The notes beneath the pieces are model-generated. The model was not told where the DNA came from. It was given only the letters and a program-made list of their open reading frames with translations, and searched no databases. A program made the translations under genes and the position numbers. A DNA stretch of 64,000 nucleotides from Candidatus Paceibacterota bacterium (GTDB lineage Bacteria > Verrucomicrobiota > Verrucomicrobiia > Limisphaerales > UBA8199). Shown here in pieces: positions 52,546 to 61,861 of the stretch; the stretch's first letter is position 1; each line of letters opens with the position of its first letter. Location of the stretch: contig DAOTCE010000023.1 in assembly GCA_035452965.1 (NCBI GenBank), forward strand, positions 1 through 64,000, in the 5' to 3' direction.

Positions 52546-55500
52546 ATGACTGAAGCATCACTTGGTTCACCGGCAACCGGGAAACCCCGCCGCGGGCTCC
52601 GGGCACTGGCCTGGGGCGTCGGGGGGGTGATCGTCCTGCTCGTCGTGATGTATTTCGTGGCGACCAGCTCGGGCTTTTTCAAAGGCGTGATTTTGCCGCG
52701 CGTGGGCAAGGCGATGAATGCCCAGGTCACGGTGAGCGACGCCTCGATCAGCCCGTTCAGCAAGGTGGTCCTGCACAATCTCAAGGTCCAGACGACAGGC
52801 CCGGAACCGCTGGTCACCGCCCCTGAGGTGCGCTTGCGCTACAGCCTTCTGGCCATTCTCGGAGGCAATATCCGCGTGGACGAAGTGGCGCTGGTTTCAC
52901 CGACGGTCGCGCTGGTCGAGAATCACGACGGGAGCAGCAACCTGGACCCGATCATGCAGGCACAAGCCGCCGAGGCGCCCGAGAAGGAGCCTGCCTCGCC
53001 GGCGAAGCCGGGCAAGCCGATGCAAATAGATCTAAAGAAGTTCACGCTCACGGACGCGACGATCCGGCAGGTGAAGAACTCCACGAACGGCACGCGCGAG
53101 CTAATCGAGCTGTCGCATGTCAACGTCACGATGGATGACTTGAAGAACGGCCAGACGGGCAAGCTCGCCCTGGCGGCCGATATGCGAGCCGAATACACCA
53201 ATGGACTGGTGCAGGCCAAGCTCGGCGGCGATTTCACTTTTGCCCTGCTGGCGGATTTGAAGCCGGCTACGATCAAAGGCAGCACACGCCTGGACGTGAG
53301 CCGCGCGGAAGGCGCGCTGGCGGATTTCGCCGCGGTGGGGGCCGTGCTCGGCGTGGACGTCACGCCGACCGAAATCAAGGACGCCGCAGTGCGCTTCCAA
53401 AAGGGCCAGACGCACCTGGGCGAACTGCGCGCCAGCGGGCCGTTCGACATGGAGAAGCTCGAAGGGCGGCTGAGCATCGTGCTCTCCTCTATTGACCAGC
53501 GGTTGCTGGACCTGGCCGGGGCCCAGAGCGGTCTGAATTTCGGCCCGACCACCATCGGCTCGACCAACCTGGTCGAGTTGACCAAAGGCGGCTCAATCAT
53601 CACCGCCCGCGGCCAGGTGGACGTGAAGCAGTTCCAGGTGACGCGCATGAATCAAACTACGCCCCGGCTGGACCTCCACAAGGACTACGACCTCACCGTG
53701 GATCGCGGTCAAAGCCTCGCCACGCTGCGCGGCCTGAACTTGATGGGGACGCAAAACGGCAATCCGTTGCTCACAGGCGCGTTGACCAGCCCGATGCAAA
53801 TCACCTGGGGCAACGCCGGCGGCGCCGCGAGCGATTCGGCGCTGACCCTGAAGGTCTTGAGCTTGAACCTTGCCGACTGGAAGCCTTTCCTGGGCGAGAT
53901 TGCGCCCGCGGGATTGGTGGCGGCCAACGCGAGGCTGCTGTCGCAGCAAGGCGGCCGACAGGTGACCTTCGACTGCGACTCCCGTATTGATCATCTGACC
54001 GCGATCATCGGCAGCAACCAACTGTCGGACGCGACCATCACTTTGCAGGCCAACGGCAAAGCCATTGACCTGAGACAATTCAACCTCGCCAGTTTGACGC
54101 TGGAGGCCGCCCGGCAGAGCCAGGCGCTGGCGACCATGTCCGCCTCGGGCACTTATGACATGGCCGCCGAGACCGCCGATATGCGGTTCAATGCCCAAGC
54201 GGCGCTGGCGCCGCTGCTCCAGGCCCTGCCGCAGCCGGACACGAGCGTTTCGGCGGGCACGGTGGACCTCAAAGCCCACTTCACTCAGAAGCAGAAGGCG
54301 CAGACCGTCACTGGCACCTTCGCGCTGGCTGATTTCACGGGGCGGTATGGGAAGAATGAGCTGAACCGTTTCGGCGCGACGGCCGATTTCGACGCGGGCA
54401 TGACGCCGCAGGAGGTCCAGGTGCGGAAAGCCGCGGGTAAGGTGACCCAAGGGGCGAATGCCGGCGGGAGCTATGATTTCACCGCGAAGTATAATTTGTC
54501 GAAGCAGACCGCCGAATTTAAGGCCCGGCTGGCGGATTGGAATCAGCACGCACTGGGACCGTTCCTCGCGCCAATGCTGGCGGGCAGGCAAGTCGTCTCG
54601 GCCGGCCTCAATGCGAACGCCGCGGGGCAATACGACCCGCAAGGATCCTCGGCCCTGAAAGCCGACATGCAGTTGGCCAACCTGATAGTGAAGGATTCGA
54701 AGGGGCAGTCCCCCGCCACCCCGCTGGAGGCGAAGATGCAGGCGGATGTCTCCCTGCGCAAGCAGGTGGCCGACGTGCGCCAGTTCCAGGTAGCGCTGAC
54801 GCCGACGGCCCGCGCGAAGAATCAGGCGCAGTTGAGCGGCCAAGTGGATATGTCCAGGACCAACGCCATCACGGGTGAACTCAAGCTCACGGCGGACTCG
54901 ATTGATCTGACCAGCTACTACGACTTGTTCATGAGCGGCGAGCCGGCGGCGGCCGGGTCGGCGACGTCTCCGAGCGCTCCTGCGCCCGCCGACGCCAACC
55001 AGGAACCCGAGGCCATCCAATTGCCGCTCCGCAATTTCACGGTTAGCGCGGCCATCGGCCGGTTTTACCTGCACGAGGTGGATATTGCCGACTGGCAGAC
55101 CACGGTGAAGATGGACGGCGGGCGCGTGGTGATGAACCCGATCAAGTTGACGCTCAACGGCGCGCCGGTCAGTTCAACGGTTGATCTTGACCTGGGGGTG
55201 CCGGGCTGGAAGTACGACCTGGCGTTCAACGCGCAGGCCGTCCCGCTGGCGCCGCTGGTCAACTCGTTCCAGCCGGAGATGAAGGGGCAGCTTGGTGGCA
55301 CGGCGACCGCCCAGGGCAAACTGACGGGCGCGGGGACCACCGGCGCCAGCCTCCAGAAGAACCTTGCCGGGCAGTTCGATATGACCTCGACGAATCTCAA
55401 CTACAGCGTGGTGAACCTCAAGAACCCGATGTTCAAAGGCGTTGTTAATGTCATCGCGGGGATACCCGAACTGTTGCGCAATCCCGCCGCGGGCCTCGGT

Positions 55501-56127
55501 TCGCTGCTGGGCAACCTGACCGGGGGCAAGGCCGGCGCCAGCGGCGGGCTGGCGGATGACTTGCAGCGGTCGCCGATTGACGCGCTCAACGCCAGCCTGA
55601 CGGCCGGCTCGGGCCGGGTGGACCTCAAGCAGGCGGTGGTGCAGAGCGCGGCGTTCCTCGCCAACGCGAGCGGCACGATCACTCTCGCTCCCGTGCTCAC
55701 GAACTCAACCCTGCGGATTCCCGTCGCGGTCTCGCTGAGCCAGCCAATCGCGCGGCGGATGAACCTGGCTTCCGCCGACACCAACGCCACCTACGCCAAG
55801 CTGCCCGACTTTCTGACCATGAGCGGCACGGTGGGCGAGCCTAAGGCCGACATCAAGAAGGGGGCGTTGGCCGGCACGGTGCTGAAGAGTGTGACCGGAT
55901 TCGTGCCTGCGGCGGGGGATACCGCGGGCGGGTTGCTGGGCAGCATTCTGGGCACCAAGCCCGCCGGGACGACGAATCAAACGGCCACGAATCAGCCCGG
56001 CGGCGCGGTGGGCGGACTCTTGCAAGGCATCGGCGGCATTCTGGGCAAGGGCGCGCCCGCGGAAACCAACGCCTCGGCTACGAATAAAGCGCCTTCCAGA
56101 AACCCGCTCAAGGGCATCTTCAGGTGA
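52546..56127 (+). CDS. Large AsmA-like / DUF748-type envelope protein
   Basis: From the ATG at 52,546 (AGGA just upstream) the protein has 1,193 residues. One transmembrane helix near residues 22-42 (VGGVIVLLVVMYFVATSSG) is followed by a very long beta-rich periplasmic region with AsmA features. An early DASISPFSKVVLHNLKV segment and the late LAGQFDMTSTNLNYSVVNLKNPMFKGVVNVI block are typical of the AsmA C-terminal domain. The tail is a Gly/Ala/Thr-rich low-complexity end. AsmA-type proteins form bridge-like structures between inner and outer membrane and may move lipids. No neighbour gives a more specific role. Confidence 0.8.
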   Translation: MTEASLGSPATGKPRRGLRALAWGVGGVIVLLVVMYFVATSSGFFKGVILPRVGKAMNAQVTVSDASISPFSKVVLHNLKVQTTGPEPLVTAPEVRLRYSLLAILGGNIRVDEVALVSPTVALVENHDGSSNLDPIMQAQAAEAPEKEPASPAKPGKPMQIDLKKFTLTDATIRQVKNSTNGTRELIELSHVNVTMDDLKNGQTGKLALAADMRAEYTNGLVQAKLGGDFTFALLADLKPATIKGSTRLDVSRAEGALADFAAVGAVLGVDVTPTEIKDAAVRFQKGQTHLGELRASGPFDMEKLEGRLSIVLSSIDQRLLDLAGAQSGLNFGPTTIGSTNLVELTKGGSIITARGQVDVKQFQVTRMNQTTPRLDLHKDYDLTVDRGQSLATLRGLNLMGTQNGNPLLTGALTSPMQITWGNAGGAASDSALTLKVLSLNLADWKPFLGEIAPAGLVAANARLLSQQGGRQVTFDCDSRIDHLTAIIGSNQLSDATITLQANGKAIDLRQFNLASLTLEAARQSQALATMSASGTYDMAAETADMRFNAQAALAPLLQALPQPDTSVSAGTVDLKAHFTQKQKAQTVTGTFALADFTGRYGKNELNRFGATADFDAGMTPQEVQVRKAAGKVTQGANAGGSYDFTAKYNLSKQTAEFKARLADWNQHALGPFLAPMLAGRQVVSAGLNANAAGQYDPQGSSALKADMQLANLIVKDSKGQSPATPLEAKMQADVSLRKQVADVRQFQVALTPTARAKNQAQLSGQVDMSRTNAITGELKLTADSIDLTSYYDLFMSGEPAAAGSATSPSAPAPADANQEPEAIQLPLRNFTVSAAIGRFYLHEVDIADWQTTVKMDGGRVVMNPIKLTLNGAPVSSTVDLDLGVPGWKYDLAFNAQAVPLAPLVNSFQPEMKGQLGGTATAQGKLTGAGTTGASLQKNLAGQFDMTSTNLNYSVVNLKNPMFKGVVNVIAGIPELLRNPAAGLGSLLGNLTGGKAGASGGLADDLQRSPIDALNASLTAGSGRVDLKQAVVQSAAFLANASGTITLAPVLTNSTLRIPVAVSLSQPIARRMNLASADTNATYAKLPDFLTMSGTVGEPKADIKKGALAGTVLKSVTGFVPAAGDTAGGLLGSILGTKPAGTTNQTATNQPGGAVGGLLQGIGGILGKGAPAETNASATNKAPSRNPLKGIFR

Positions 56128-56159
56128 TGGGTTAGCCGGGAGGGGGAGGGTTCCTGCTG

Positions 56160-57146
56160 CTATGTGCGCTTGGCTCGATGGCTGCGGCGGCGGGACCTGA
56201 GCTTTGCCCCGTTCGCGTCTGCCACCCGGAAGAAGGCGGCGTGAATGACTTCGTTGTCGTGAACCAGCGCGGTTCCGGTCAGGGCTTTGGCTCTGAAGCG
56301 GACATCGGCGCCATAGCCAATGGACGGGAATCGTCGTGCCTCAGCGGCCATGATTTCGGCCAGGAATTCCCGGCTCCGCGTCTCGGCCGCGTCCGGCGTA
56401 ATGGTCTTGGGCTCGGAAGCCAGCAAGCCTTCCAGGGAGTAGCTCTGCACCAGCTTGGGATGCAGTTTGGCGTAGGCGGAGGTGCGGGAGACGACATCCG
56501 CGCCGGCGGGTTGTCCGTTGATGATGGCGAGCAGGCCGACCTGGCCGGGGAGGCACGGGAAGGCTTCGATGCAACGCTGCAGGTCGCTTTCCCGGGCTTT
56601 GAAGACGTCGCTCATGGCGGAGGTAGGCGAAGGAATGCCGGCTTTGACCACACACTCGGCGACACTTTCCCAGACCTCAGCCTGGTTGGAATGGTGAACT
56701 CCGGATTTCTCCAGTGAACGCAGGACCGAATGGGCCTTCAGGGCCCTGCTCTTGTGGGCCATGACGTGGCCGGAGTCTCTCAAGGCACTCGACGAATACG
56801 CCCAGCGACCTTGTTCGGTGCTGCTGACCGGGATTCTGGCCGCGCATAGCTCGCGGAGCAGAATCGAACAGTTGACGGCGCGGTTTTGCCTGGCCCCGGC
56901 AAGTTCCTCGCCATCAATGAGCAGCACGGGCATGTGCCCGCGGTTGACGATTTTCAGTTCTGGAACCGAGCCGGCAGCCGAAACCTCAGTGATGGCGACG
57001 TCCCAATTCGCAAGCGCCTCGTTCAGGGTGCAATATTGGAACGTGCCGTCAGTCTTGGCTATAAGCGGCACCAGAGCGATGTTCCTATGCGTCTGAACGG
57101 CTCCGCACCGCATCGAATCGAGTCGGTTTCTCACTGTTTTTCCCAT
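56160..57146 (-). CDS. ARPP-1/DUF6569-family protein
   Basis: This 328-residue protein has the ARPP-1 pattern: HRNIALVPLI near the start, VNRGHMPVLLIDGEELAGARQNRAVN in the first third, and a helical middle part. The family takes its name from association with ARG, rhodanese and phosphatase genes and has no defined biochemical activity. The last 15 residues are strongly basic (RSRRRSHRAKRT). No signal peptide is evident. It is the only gene of its strand between the AsmA-like gene, with which it converges, and ilvD. Confidence 0.75.
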   Translation of the reverse strand: MGKTVRNRLDSMRCGAVQTHRNIALVPLIAKTDGTFQYCTLNEALANWDVAITEVSAAGSVPELKIVNRGHMPVLLIDGEELAGARQNRAVNCSILLRELCAARIPVSSTEQGRWAYSSSALRDSGHVMAHKSRALKAHSVLRSLEKSGVHHSNQAEVWESVAECVVKAGIPSPTSAMSDVFKARESDLQRCIEAFPCLPGQVGLLAIINGQPAGADVVSRTSAYAKLHPKLVQSYSLEGLLASEPKTITPDAAETRSREFLAEIMAAEARRFPSIGYGADVRFRAKALTGTALVHDNEVIHAAFFRVADANGAKLRSRRRSHRAKRT

Positions 57147-57507
57147 TCTCCTGGTTTGTGTGTAATTGAAGCCGCTTACACCATTTACGGGCGAAGAGGT
57201 CCAGTTCTTGCAGGGAATCTTAGTGGAAAGGCGGGGCTAACGGCGCGAATTGCCGGCCAGAAACCGGCATAAGTGCCTGTGCCGGAAAGAGTTATGCGGT
57301 TTTCCGAATGGGTGGGGTTGGTGTATTGGCGTAAGTTCCACGGCCGTAGTGGGTTACGGAAATGAACCTACGGTGTGTATCCGGTGAGGATACGGTGAGG
57401 ATACGGAGGGGCTCCTTTGGGGGAAGGGGCCCGAGTCCGGACAACAGGCCGGTACGGATACGCTGTGGGCGCTTAGCCGCCTAAGTCAGCCGCCGGTTGG
57501 GGGCAGG
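57147..57507. other. Non-coding gap with a short tandem repeat
   Basis: This 361-bp stretch lies downstream of ilvD and upstream of the ARPP-1 gene, both on the minus strand, so it may hold the ARPP-1 promoter. It contains two perfect copies of CGGTGAGGATA at 57,382-57,403 followed by CGG, and a weak CTTAG/CTAAG hairpin near 57,472. No RNA gene or coding frame was recognised. Confidence 0.45.
57382..57403. repeat. Tandem 11-bp repeat, two copies
   Basis: CGGTGAGGATA occurs twice head-to-tail and the third copy begins with CGG before diverging. Similar GGATACGG and TACGG words recur up to 57,465. It is too short for a CRISPR-type array. Confidence 0.6.
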
Positions 57508-59772
57508 CTATCCCGCCAGGATGCCGCCCTGGCTGGCGTTGGTGACCTGCTTTTGGTAGCGGGCCAGCCAGCCGTTGAGGTCGCGCTTCACGGGTTGCCA
57601 CGTCTGTTTGCGTGCGGCCAGCTCGGCTTCCGGCACCACGATGTCTATGCGGCGGTTGGGGAAGTCTATGCGCAGGCGGTCGCCGTTGCGCAGCAGGCCG
57701 ATGGGGCCGCCTTCCACCGCCTCGGGTGAGACGTGCCCGATGCACGCGCCGGCGGTGCCGCCGCTGAACCGGCCGTCGGTGACAAGGGCCACCTTGTCGC
57801 TGAGCCCCAGGCCGACGATGTAGCTGGTCGGCGAGAGCATCTCCTGCATGCCCGGCCCGCCGCGCGGTCCTTCGTTGCGGATGACGACCACGTCGCCCGC
57901 TTTGACCTTGCCGCCGAGAATGCCTTCACAGGCGTCCTCCTGGCTTTCGAAGATGACGCAGGGGCCTTCAAACACGAAGCCGGGGCCGCAGTATTGCTTG
58001 AACTCATCGCTGATGCCAGCGGTCTTGACCACGCAGCCTTCGGGCGCGAGCTGGCCGTAGAGGATGGCCAGGCCGCCGTCCTTCGTGTAGGCGGTATCCT
58101 TGGTGCGGATGCAGTCCTGGGCGTTGAACCTGAACGCGGAGTCGTAGGGCATCAGGCCGCTGGGCTGGGCTTCCGCAAGCTGGGCCGGGCGGTATTCGTG
58201 GTAGGCCTTGTGGATCTGCCATCCGCGCAGGCGGCCCGTGCGCAACAAGCAGCAGATCTTCTTCTCGGCGCCTTTGGCGTATTGCCACATCACCAGCAAC
58301 GGCGTGCCTTTCAGCGTCCCCAGCTCGGCGCGCACGAGTCCTTTGAACTCGGCGAACTTCTCTTTCAGGCCGGCTTCGATAGCGGCCGGGCCCTTCCAGG
58401 TGAGGGTCTCATTGACTTGCATCTCCCCGTCTTCGTCGAACAGGGCGGCGATGGCGGCTGGGTCGCCTGCGTTGAACGCTGCCGCGAAACGCCAGAGCGT
58501 GATGCCGCGCGGGTCGCCGGGGAAGAACAGGAGCGGCTTGGGCGCGAGGTTTCCGCCGGGGGTGCGCGCGGCGGGGCCGAGCTTGTCATTCGGGTCCAGT
58601 ACCAGCGCCGAGCAGCCGGCCACGCGCGAGGTCTTGGCCCAAGGGGTGCACTTTTCGGAGCGCGCGTCCCAATCGTCTATGTTCTCGCCAATGGTCTTGC
58701 CGGTCACGGTCTTGCAGCCCGGGTTCAGGGCGCCCATGCGCTTGAGTTCGCCCAAGATGGTGTGAATGCCGCCCGCCCGGTGCACGTCCTGGACGTGGTA
58801 GTTCGAAGAGGGGGAAACCTTGCACAGACACGGCACGCGGCGCGAGATGTCGTCAATGCGTTTAATGTCGTAGGGGATGCCGGCTTCGCGCGCAATGGCG
58901 AGCGTGTGCAGGATGGTGTTGGTGGAGCCGCCCATGGCCACATCGAGGACGATGGCGTTGTCGAACGCCTCCTGCGTGGCGATGTCGCGGGGTTTGAGGT
59001 CCACCTGGACCAGCTTGATAATGGCCCGGGCGGCGCGCTCATAGAGGGCTTCGCGCTCCTTGGAGACGGCCAGGATGGTGCCATTGCCGGGCAGGGCCAT
59101 GCCGAGCGCTTCGCAGAGGCAGTTCATCGAGTTGGCGGTGAACATGCCCGAACAGGAACCACAGGTCGGGCAGGCGCTTTGTTCGAGTTTCTGCAAGTCC
59201 GCGGCGGTGATCTTGCCCACCTGCAGCTCGCCCACGCCTTTGAACACCGAGATGAGGTCGGACTTCTGGGTGGCGGGGCGCAGATGCTCCGGCAGGTCGC
59301 TCTCGGGGGCTTTTTCCGCGATGCCAGCGGCCATCGGTCCGCCGCTCACGAAGACCGTCGGGATGTTCAACCTCATGCTGGCCATCAACATGCCAGGCAC
59401 GATCTTGTCGCAGTTCGGGATGCAGATCATGCCGTCAAAACAGTGCGCGCGGACCATGGACTCGACGCAGTCGGCGATCAGCTCGCGCGAGGGCAGGGAA
59501 TATTTCATGCCGCTGTGGCCCATCGCGATGCCGTCGTCCACGCCGATGGTGTTGAAGATGAGCGGCACGCCGCCCGCCTCGCGGACGAGGCGCTTGACCA
59601 GCATGCCGACCTCGTTGAGGTGGGCATGGCCGGGGATGCAGTCAGTGTAAGAGTTGCAGACAGCGATGAACGGCTTGTCCCAATCCGCCTCGGATTCGAT
59701 GGAGCCGGTGGCCCGCAACAGCGAGCGGTGCGGCGCGCGTTCGGCGCCCTTTTTGATGATGTCAGATCGCAT
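57508..59772 (-). CDS. ilvD: Dihydroxy-acid dehydratase with an inserted NTF2-like domain
   Basis: This 754-residue protein is about 180 residues longer than usual. Residues 1-371 and 554-754 match the two domains of dihydroxy-acid dehydratase, the [2Fe-2S] enzyme of valine, leucine and isoleucine synthesis. Cluster cysteines are Cys45 (TDCIPGH), Cys121 (CIPNCDK) and Cys207 (TCGSCSGMF). Mg-binding Asp80, Asp122 and Lys123 and the catalytic Ser in TDGRFSGGTAG are present. Between GENIDDWDARS and the (D)CIRTKDTAYTKDGGLAIL strand lies the insert, about residues 372-553. Its central part resembles NTF2/SnoaL-like domains: FAAAFNAGDPAAIAALF, MQVNETLTWKGPAAIEAGL and GWQIHKAYHEYRP. The insert sits at the hinge between the domains and is in frame, without stop codons or change of base composition. 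The enzyme should therefore be active. No other ilv gene lies nearby. Confidence 0.9.
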   Translation of the reverse strand: MRSDIIKKGAERAPHRSLLRATGSIESEADWDKPFIAVCNSYTDCIPGHAHLNEVGMLVKRLVREAGGVPLIFNTIGVDDGIAMGHSGMKYSLPSRELIADCVESMVRAHCFDGMICIPNCDKIVPGMLMASMRLNIPTVFVSGGPMAAGIAEKAPESDLPEHLRPATQKSDLISVFKGVGELQVGKITAADLQKLEQSACPTCGSCSGMFTANSMNCLCEALGMALPGNGTILAVSKEREALYERAARAIIKLVQVDLKPRDIATQEAFDNAIVLDVAMGGSTNTILHTLAIAREAGIPYDIKRIDDISRRVPCLCKVSPSSNYHVQDVHRAGGIHTILGELKRMGALNPGCKTVTGKTIGENIDDWDARSEKCTPWAKTSRVAGCSALVLDPNDKLGPAARTPGGNLAPKPLLFFPGDPRGITLWRFAAAFNAGDPAAIAALFDEDGEMQVNETLTWKGPAAIEAGLKEKFAEFKGLVRAELGTLKGTPLLVMWQYAKGAEKKICCLLRTGRLRGWQIHKAYHEYRPAQLAEAQPSGLMPYDSAFRFNAQDCIRTKDTAYTKDGGLAILYGQLAPEGCVVKTAGISDEFKQYCGPGFVFEGPCVIFESQEDACEGILGGKVKAGDVVVIRNEGPRGGPGMQEMLSPTSYIVGLGLSDKVALVTDGRFSGGTAGACIGHVSPEAVEGGPIGLLRNGDRLRIDFPNRRIDIVVPEAELAARKQTWQPVKRDLNGWLARYQKQVTNASQGGILAG

Positions 59773-59944
59773 AGGATTCTATGGCGTCCCGGCGGTTGTT
59801 GCCGAGAGGTCACGCGGCAAGGTAACAGGCAGGTCCGGCGTTGTCACGTGGTTGATCTTGGATCACGGATGGACGGATGAGGCTTGTAATCGCCCGCCGG
59901 AAGCGGATAGTGGCGGACGGTAGCTTGGCTCCTGTGCGGAACGA

Positions 59945-61429
59945 ATGAGCGCGGTGGGAAACCGATTGACCTGTTGGTGGCATGGCTGCGGGAAAGCGGC
60001 GGCCTGCGGGCTGGGCGTTGCGCTGCTCGCGGCTGGGCTGCCGACAGCGCCGGCCGGCGCGACACCGGTGCAACAGCAGCTCGGGGAGTTGATCATGGTG
60101 GCACAGGGGAAGCGCATCGGGATGATTACTAACCCGTCCGGCTGTGACGAGAGCGGGAACCTGGACGCGGATTATCTCACCAATGCGCCGGGCGTCACCA
60201 TCACCGCCTTCTTCGCGCCCGAACACGGCCTGCGCGGCACGCTGCCGCCCGGGGTGGGTGGCGGCGACTACGTTGACCCGGCTACCGGGATACCGGTTTA
60301 CGACATCTACTCGCTCCGCAACGCGCCCACCGACGCCCAGCTCGCCGGCGTGGACCTGTTGGTCTTTGACCTCCAGGAAGTGGGCGTGCGCTTCTACACG
60401 TTCCTGTGGACGATGACCTACTGCCTGGAAGCGGCGGCGCGCAACGGCAAGCCGTTCTACATCGTTGACCGGCCCAACCCGGTCGGCGGCATGCGGGTCG
60501 AAGGTTCTCCCAATACGGTGGACTACGGGATCATCGGGCGGTTGGGCACGGGGGCGGCGTTTGGCGTGGCGACCCGGCATGGGATGACTGCGGGCGAAGT
60601 GGCGAAGATGTGGAACGAGGAGTGGATGTCGCCCAAGGTCGAGCTGCACGTGATCCTGATGCCGACCTGGACCCGAGACCAGTGGTGGGCCGAGACGGGG
60701 CGGGTGTTCGTGCGTCCTTCTCCAAACATGCGCACCACCAACACGGCGACGGTCTATCCGGGCACGTGCATCATCGAGGGCAGCAACCTGAGCGAGGGCC
60801 GCGGGACGGACAAACCGTTTGAGAAGATCGGCGCGCCGTTCATCAATGGAGCGACGCTCGCCTCCGCCCTGGCCACCAACGGCCTGGCGGGCGTGCGGTT
60901 TGATCCGGTCACGTTTACGCCCACCAGCTCGAAGCACTCGGGCAAGCTCTGCGGCGGCGTCCAGGTCGTGGTCACCAATCGCGACACCTTCGACCCGATC
61001 CGGACCGGCCTGTGCCTCCTCCAGACCGCCTACAAAGTCTATCCCACCCAGGTGACCATCACCTCCTACGCGGCCAACCTGATGGGCGTCCCGGGCCTGA
61101 ACACCTCGCTCAAGACGCAAAGCGTGGACGCCATCATCGCCGGCTGGCAGACCCGCCTCGCCCAGTTCCGCGCCCTGCGCCGGAACTACCTGCTCTATCC
61201 TGAGCCCGGGCCCTCATTCGCTTCCGCGCGCCAGACCGGGTCGGGCGGCGGAGAGTTCGAGCTGGTTTGGCAAGGGCTGCTTGGCCGGGACTATCGTCTC
61301 TGGTCTCACGACCAGCTTTCCGGCGCGTGGGATGACGCGGGCGATCACCCCGGCACGGGAGGCGCAGTGAGGGTGCCCCTCAGCCCGGACTCCGCGCTGA
61401 GGTTCTACCGGCTGGAGCTGCTGCCCTGA
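59945..61429 (+). CDS. Exo-beta-N-acetylmuramidase NamZ-like (DUF1343)
   Basis: This 494-residue protein has a signal peptide (about residues 18-40) and the DUF1343 fold (about 55-435): KRIGMITNPSG, FFAPEHGLRG, VGVRFYTFLWTM, YIVDRPNPVGG and FVRPSPNMRTTNTA are family signatures. NamZ from Bacillus cleaves terminal MurNAc from peptidoglycan fragments, so this is a candidate muropeptide-recycling enzyme. The last 58 residues are not part of DUF1343; they form the FYR-ending module found in other proteins here. It may cooperate with the two amidases near 4,440 and 8,352. It is divergent from ilvD with a 172-bp gap. Confidence 0.9.
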   Translation: MSAVGNRLTCWWHGCGKAAACGLGVALLAAGLPTAPAGATPVQQQLGELIMVAQGKRIGMITNPSGCDESGNLDADYLTNAPGVTITAFFAPEHGLRGTLPPGVGGGDYVDPATGIPVYDIYSLRNAPTDAQLAGVDLLVFDLQEVGVRFYTFLWTMTYCLEAAARNGKPFYIVDRPNPVGGMRVEGSPNTVDYGIIGRLGTGAAFGVATRHGMTAGEVAKMWNEEWMSPKVELHVILMPTWTRDQWWAETGRVFVRPSPNMRTTNTATVYPGTCIIEGSNLSEGRGTDKPFEKIGAPFINGATLASALATNGLAGVRFDPVTFTPTSSKHSGKLCGGVQVVVTNRDTFDPIRTGLCLLQTAYKVYPTQVTITSYAANLMGVPGLNTSLKTQSVDAIIAGWQTRLAQFRALRRNYLLYPEPGPSFASARQTGSGGGEFELVWQGLLGRDYRLWSHDQLSGAWDDAGDHPGTGGAVRVPLSPDSALRFYRLELLP

Positions 61430-61474
61430 GGCTGACGCGGTGGTGCTGTTCGTTTGGGGTGGGATCAGCGCGGG

Positions 61475-61514
61475 CTGACGTCCGCGGCTACGGCGGGGTA
61501 GCCGCCGTCGTCAG
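61475..61514. repeat. Hairpin repeat, copy 1
   Basis: CTGACGTCCGCGGCTAC at 61,475-61,491 pairs at 15 of 17 positions with GTAGCCGCCGTCGTCAG at 61,498-61,514 across a 6-base GGCGGG loop. The preceding AGCGCGGG and following ACGGCGCA are also shared with the other copies. This is the pattern of a REP-type extragenic palindrome. Confidence 0.85.
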
Positions 61515-61582
61515 ACGGCGCAAACATTCGCAGGCCGCCAGTGCGTGATCAGTACGCGCGCTTGGGACGGATTCCGCGCGGG

Positions 61583-61622
61583 CTGACGTCCGCCGCTACG
61601 GCGGGGTAGCCGCCGACGTCAC
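61583..61622. repeat. Hairpin repeat, copy 2
   Basis: This is the same element, 108 bp after copy 1 and in the same orientation: CTGACGTCCGCCGCTAC at 61,583-61,599 and GTAGCCGCCGACGTCAC at 61,606-61,622. Both copies continue into CGGCGCA and then a TTCGC word. Confidence 0.85.
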
Positions 61623-61660
61623 TCGGCGCATTCTTTCGCCGGGACGGAGATTAGCGCCAA

Positions 61661-61677
61661 CTGACGTTGGCGGCTAC
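61661..61677. repeat. Hairpin repeat, half copy
   Basis: CTGACGTTGGCGGCTAC at 61,661-61,677 matches the left arm of the other copies, but the right arm and loop are missing. It follows AGCGCCAA, the equivalent of the AGCGCGGG seen before the full copies. Confidence 0.7.
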
Positions 61678-61861
61678 ATCTTCTTGAATCTGCCCTGCTG
61701 GAACTGCAAACATCAGGAACCAGGGCTTGCAATCTCGGGGGGGGGCGTATACTTTCCGATCGTAGCGCTACCTAAACTCAGAGATCACTATGTGTGCCCA
61801 TTCCTTCGTGCCTCGCCTGGCATCCCAAGAGCAGCCCTCTGTTGTCATGGCTGGCTCCGCC

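Larger units (their letters stand above)
61430..61861. other. Non-coding gap with three hairpin-forming repeats
   Basis: This gap between the NamZ-like and LRR genes contains two full copies and one half copy of a hairpin-forming repeat (see separate entries). A 33-codon frame exists before the LRR start but was not used. A GGGGGGGG-type run at about 61,739-61,746 precedes the LRR gene promoter region. Confidence 0.55.

Noticed and set aside
53593..55074. A 493-codon minus-strand frame across the AsmA-like gene
   Set aside because: Its Arg/Gly/Leu-rich composition without motifs marks it as a shadow of the AsmA-like reading frame.
57733..59880. A 715-codon open frame on the plus strand across ilvD
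   Set aside because: It is antisense to a clear IlvD with intact active-site residues. Long antisense frames are expected at this GC content, and its composition (many V, A, G, H, D) is that of a mirror frame.
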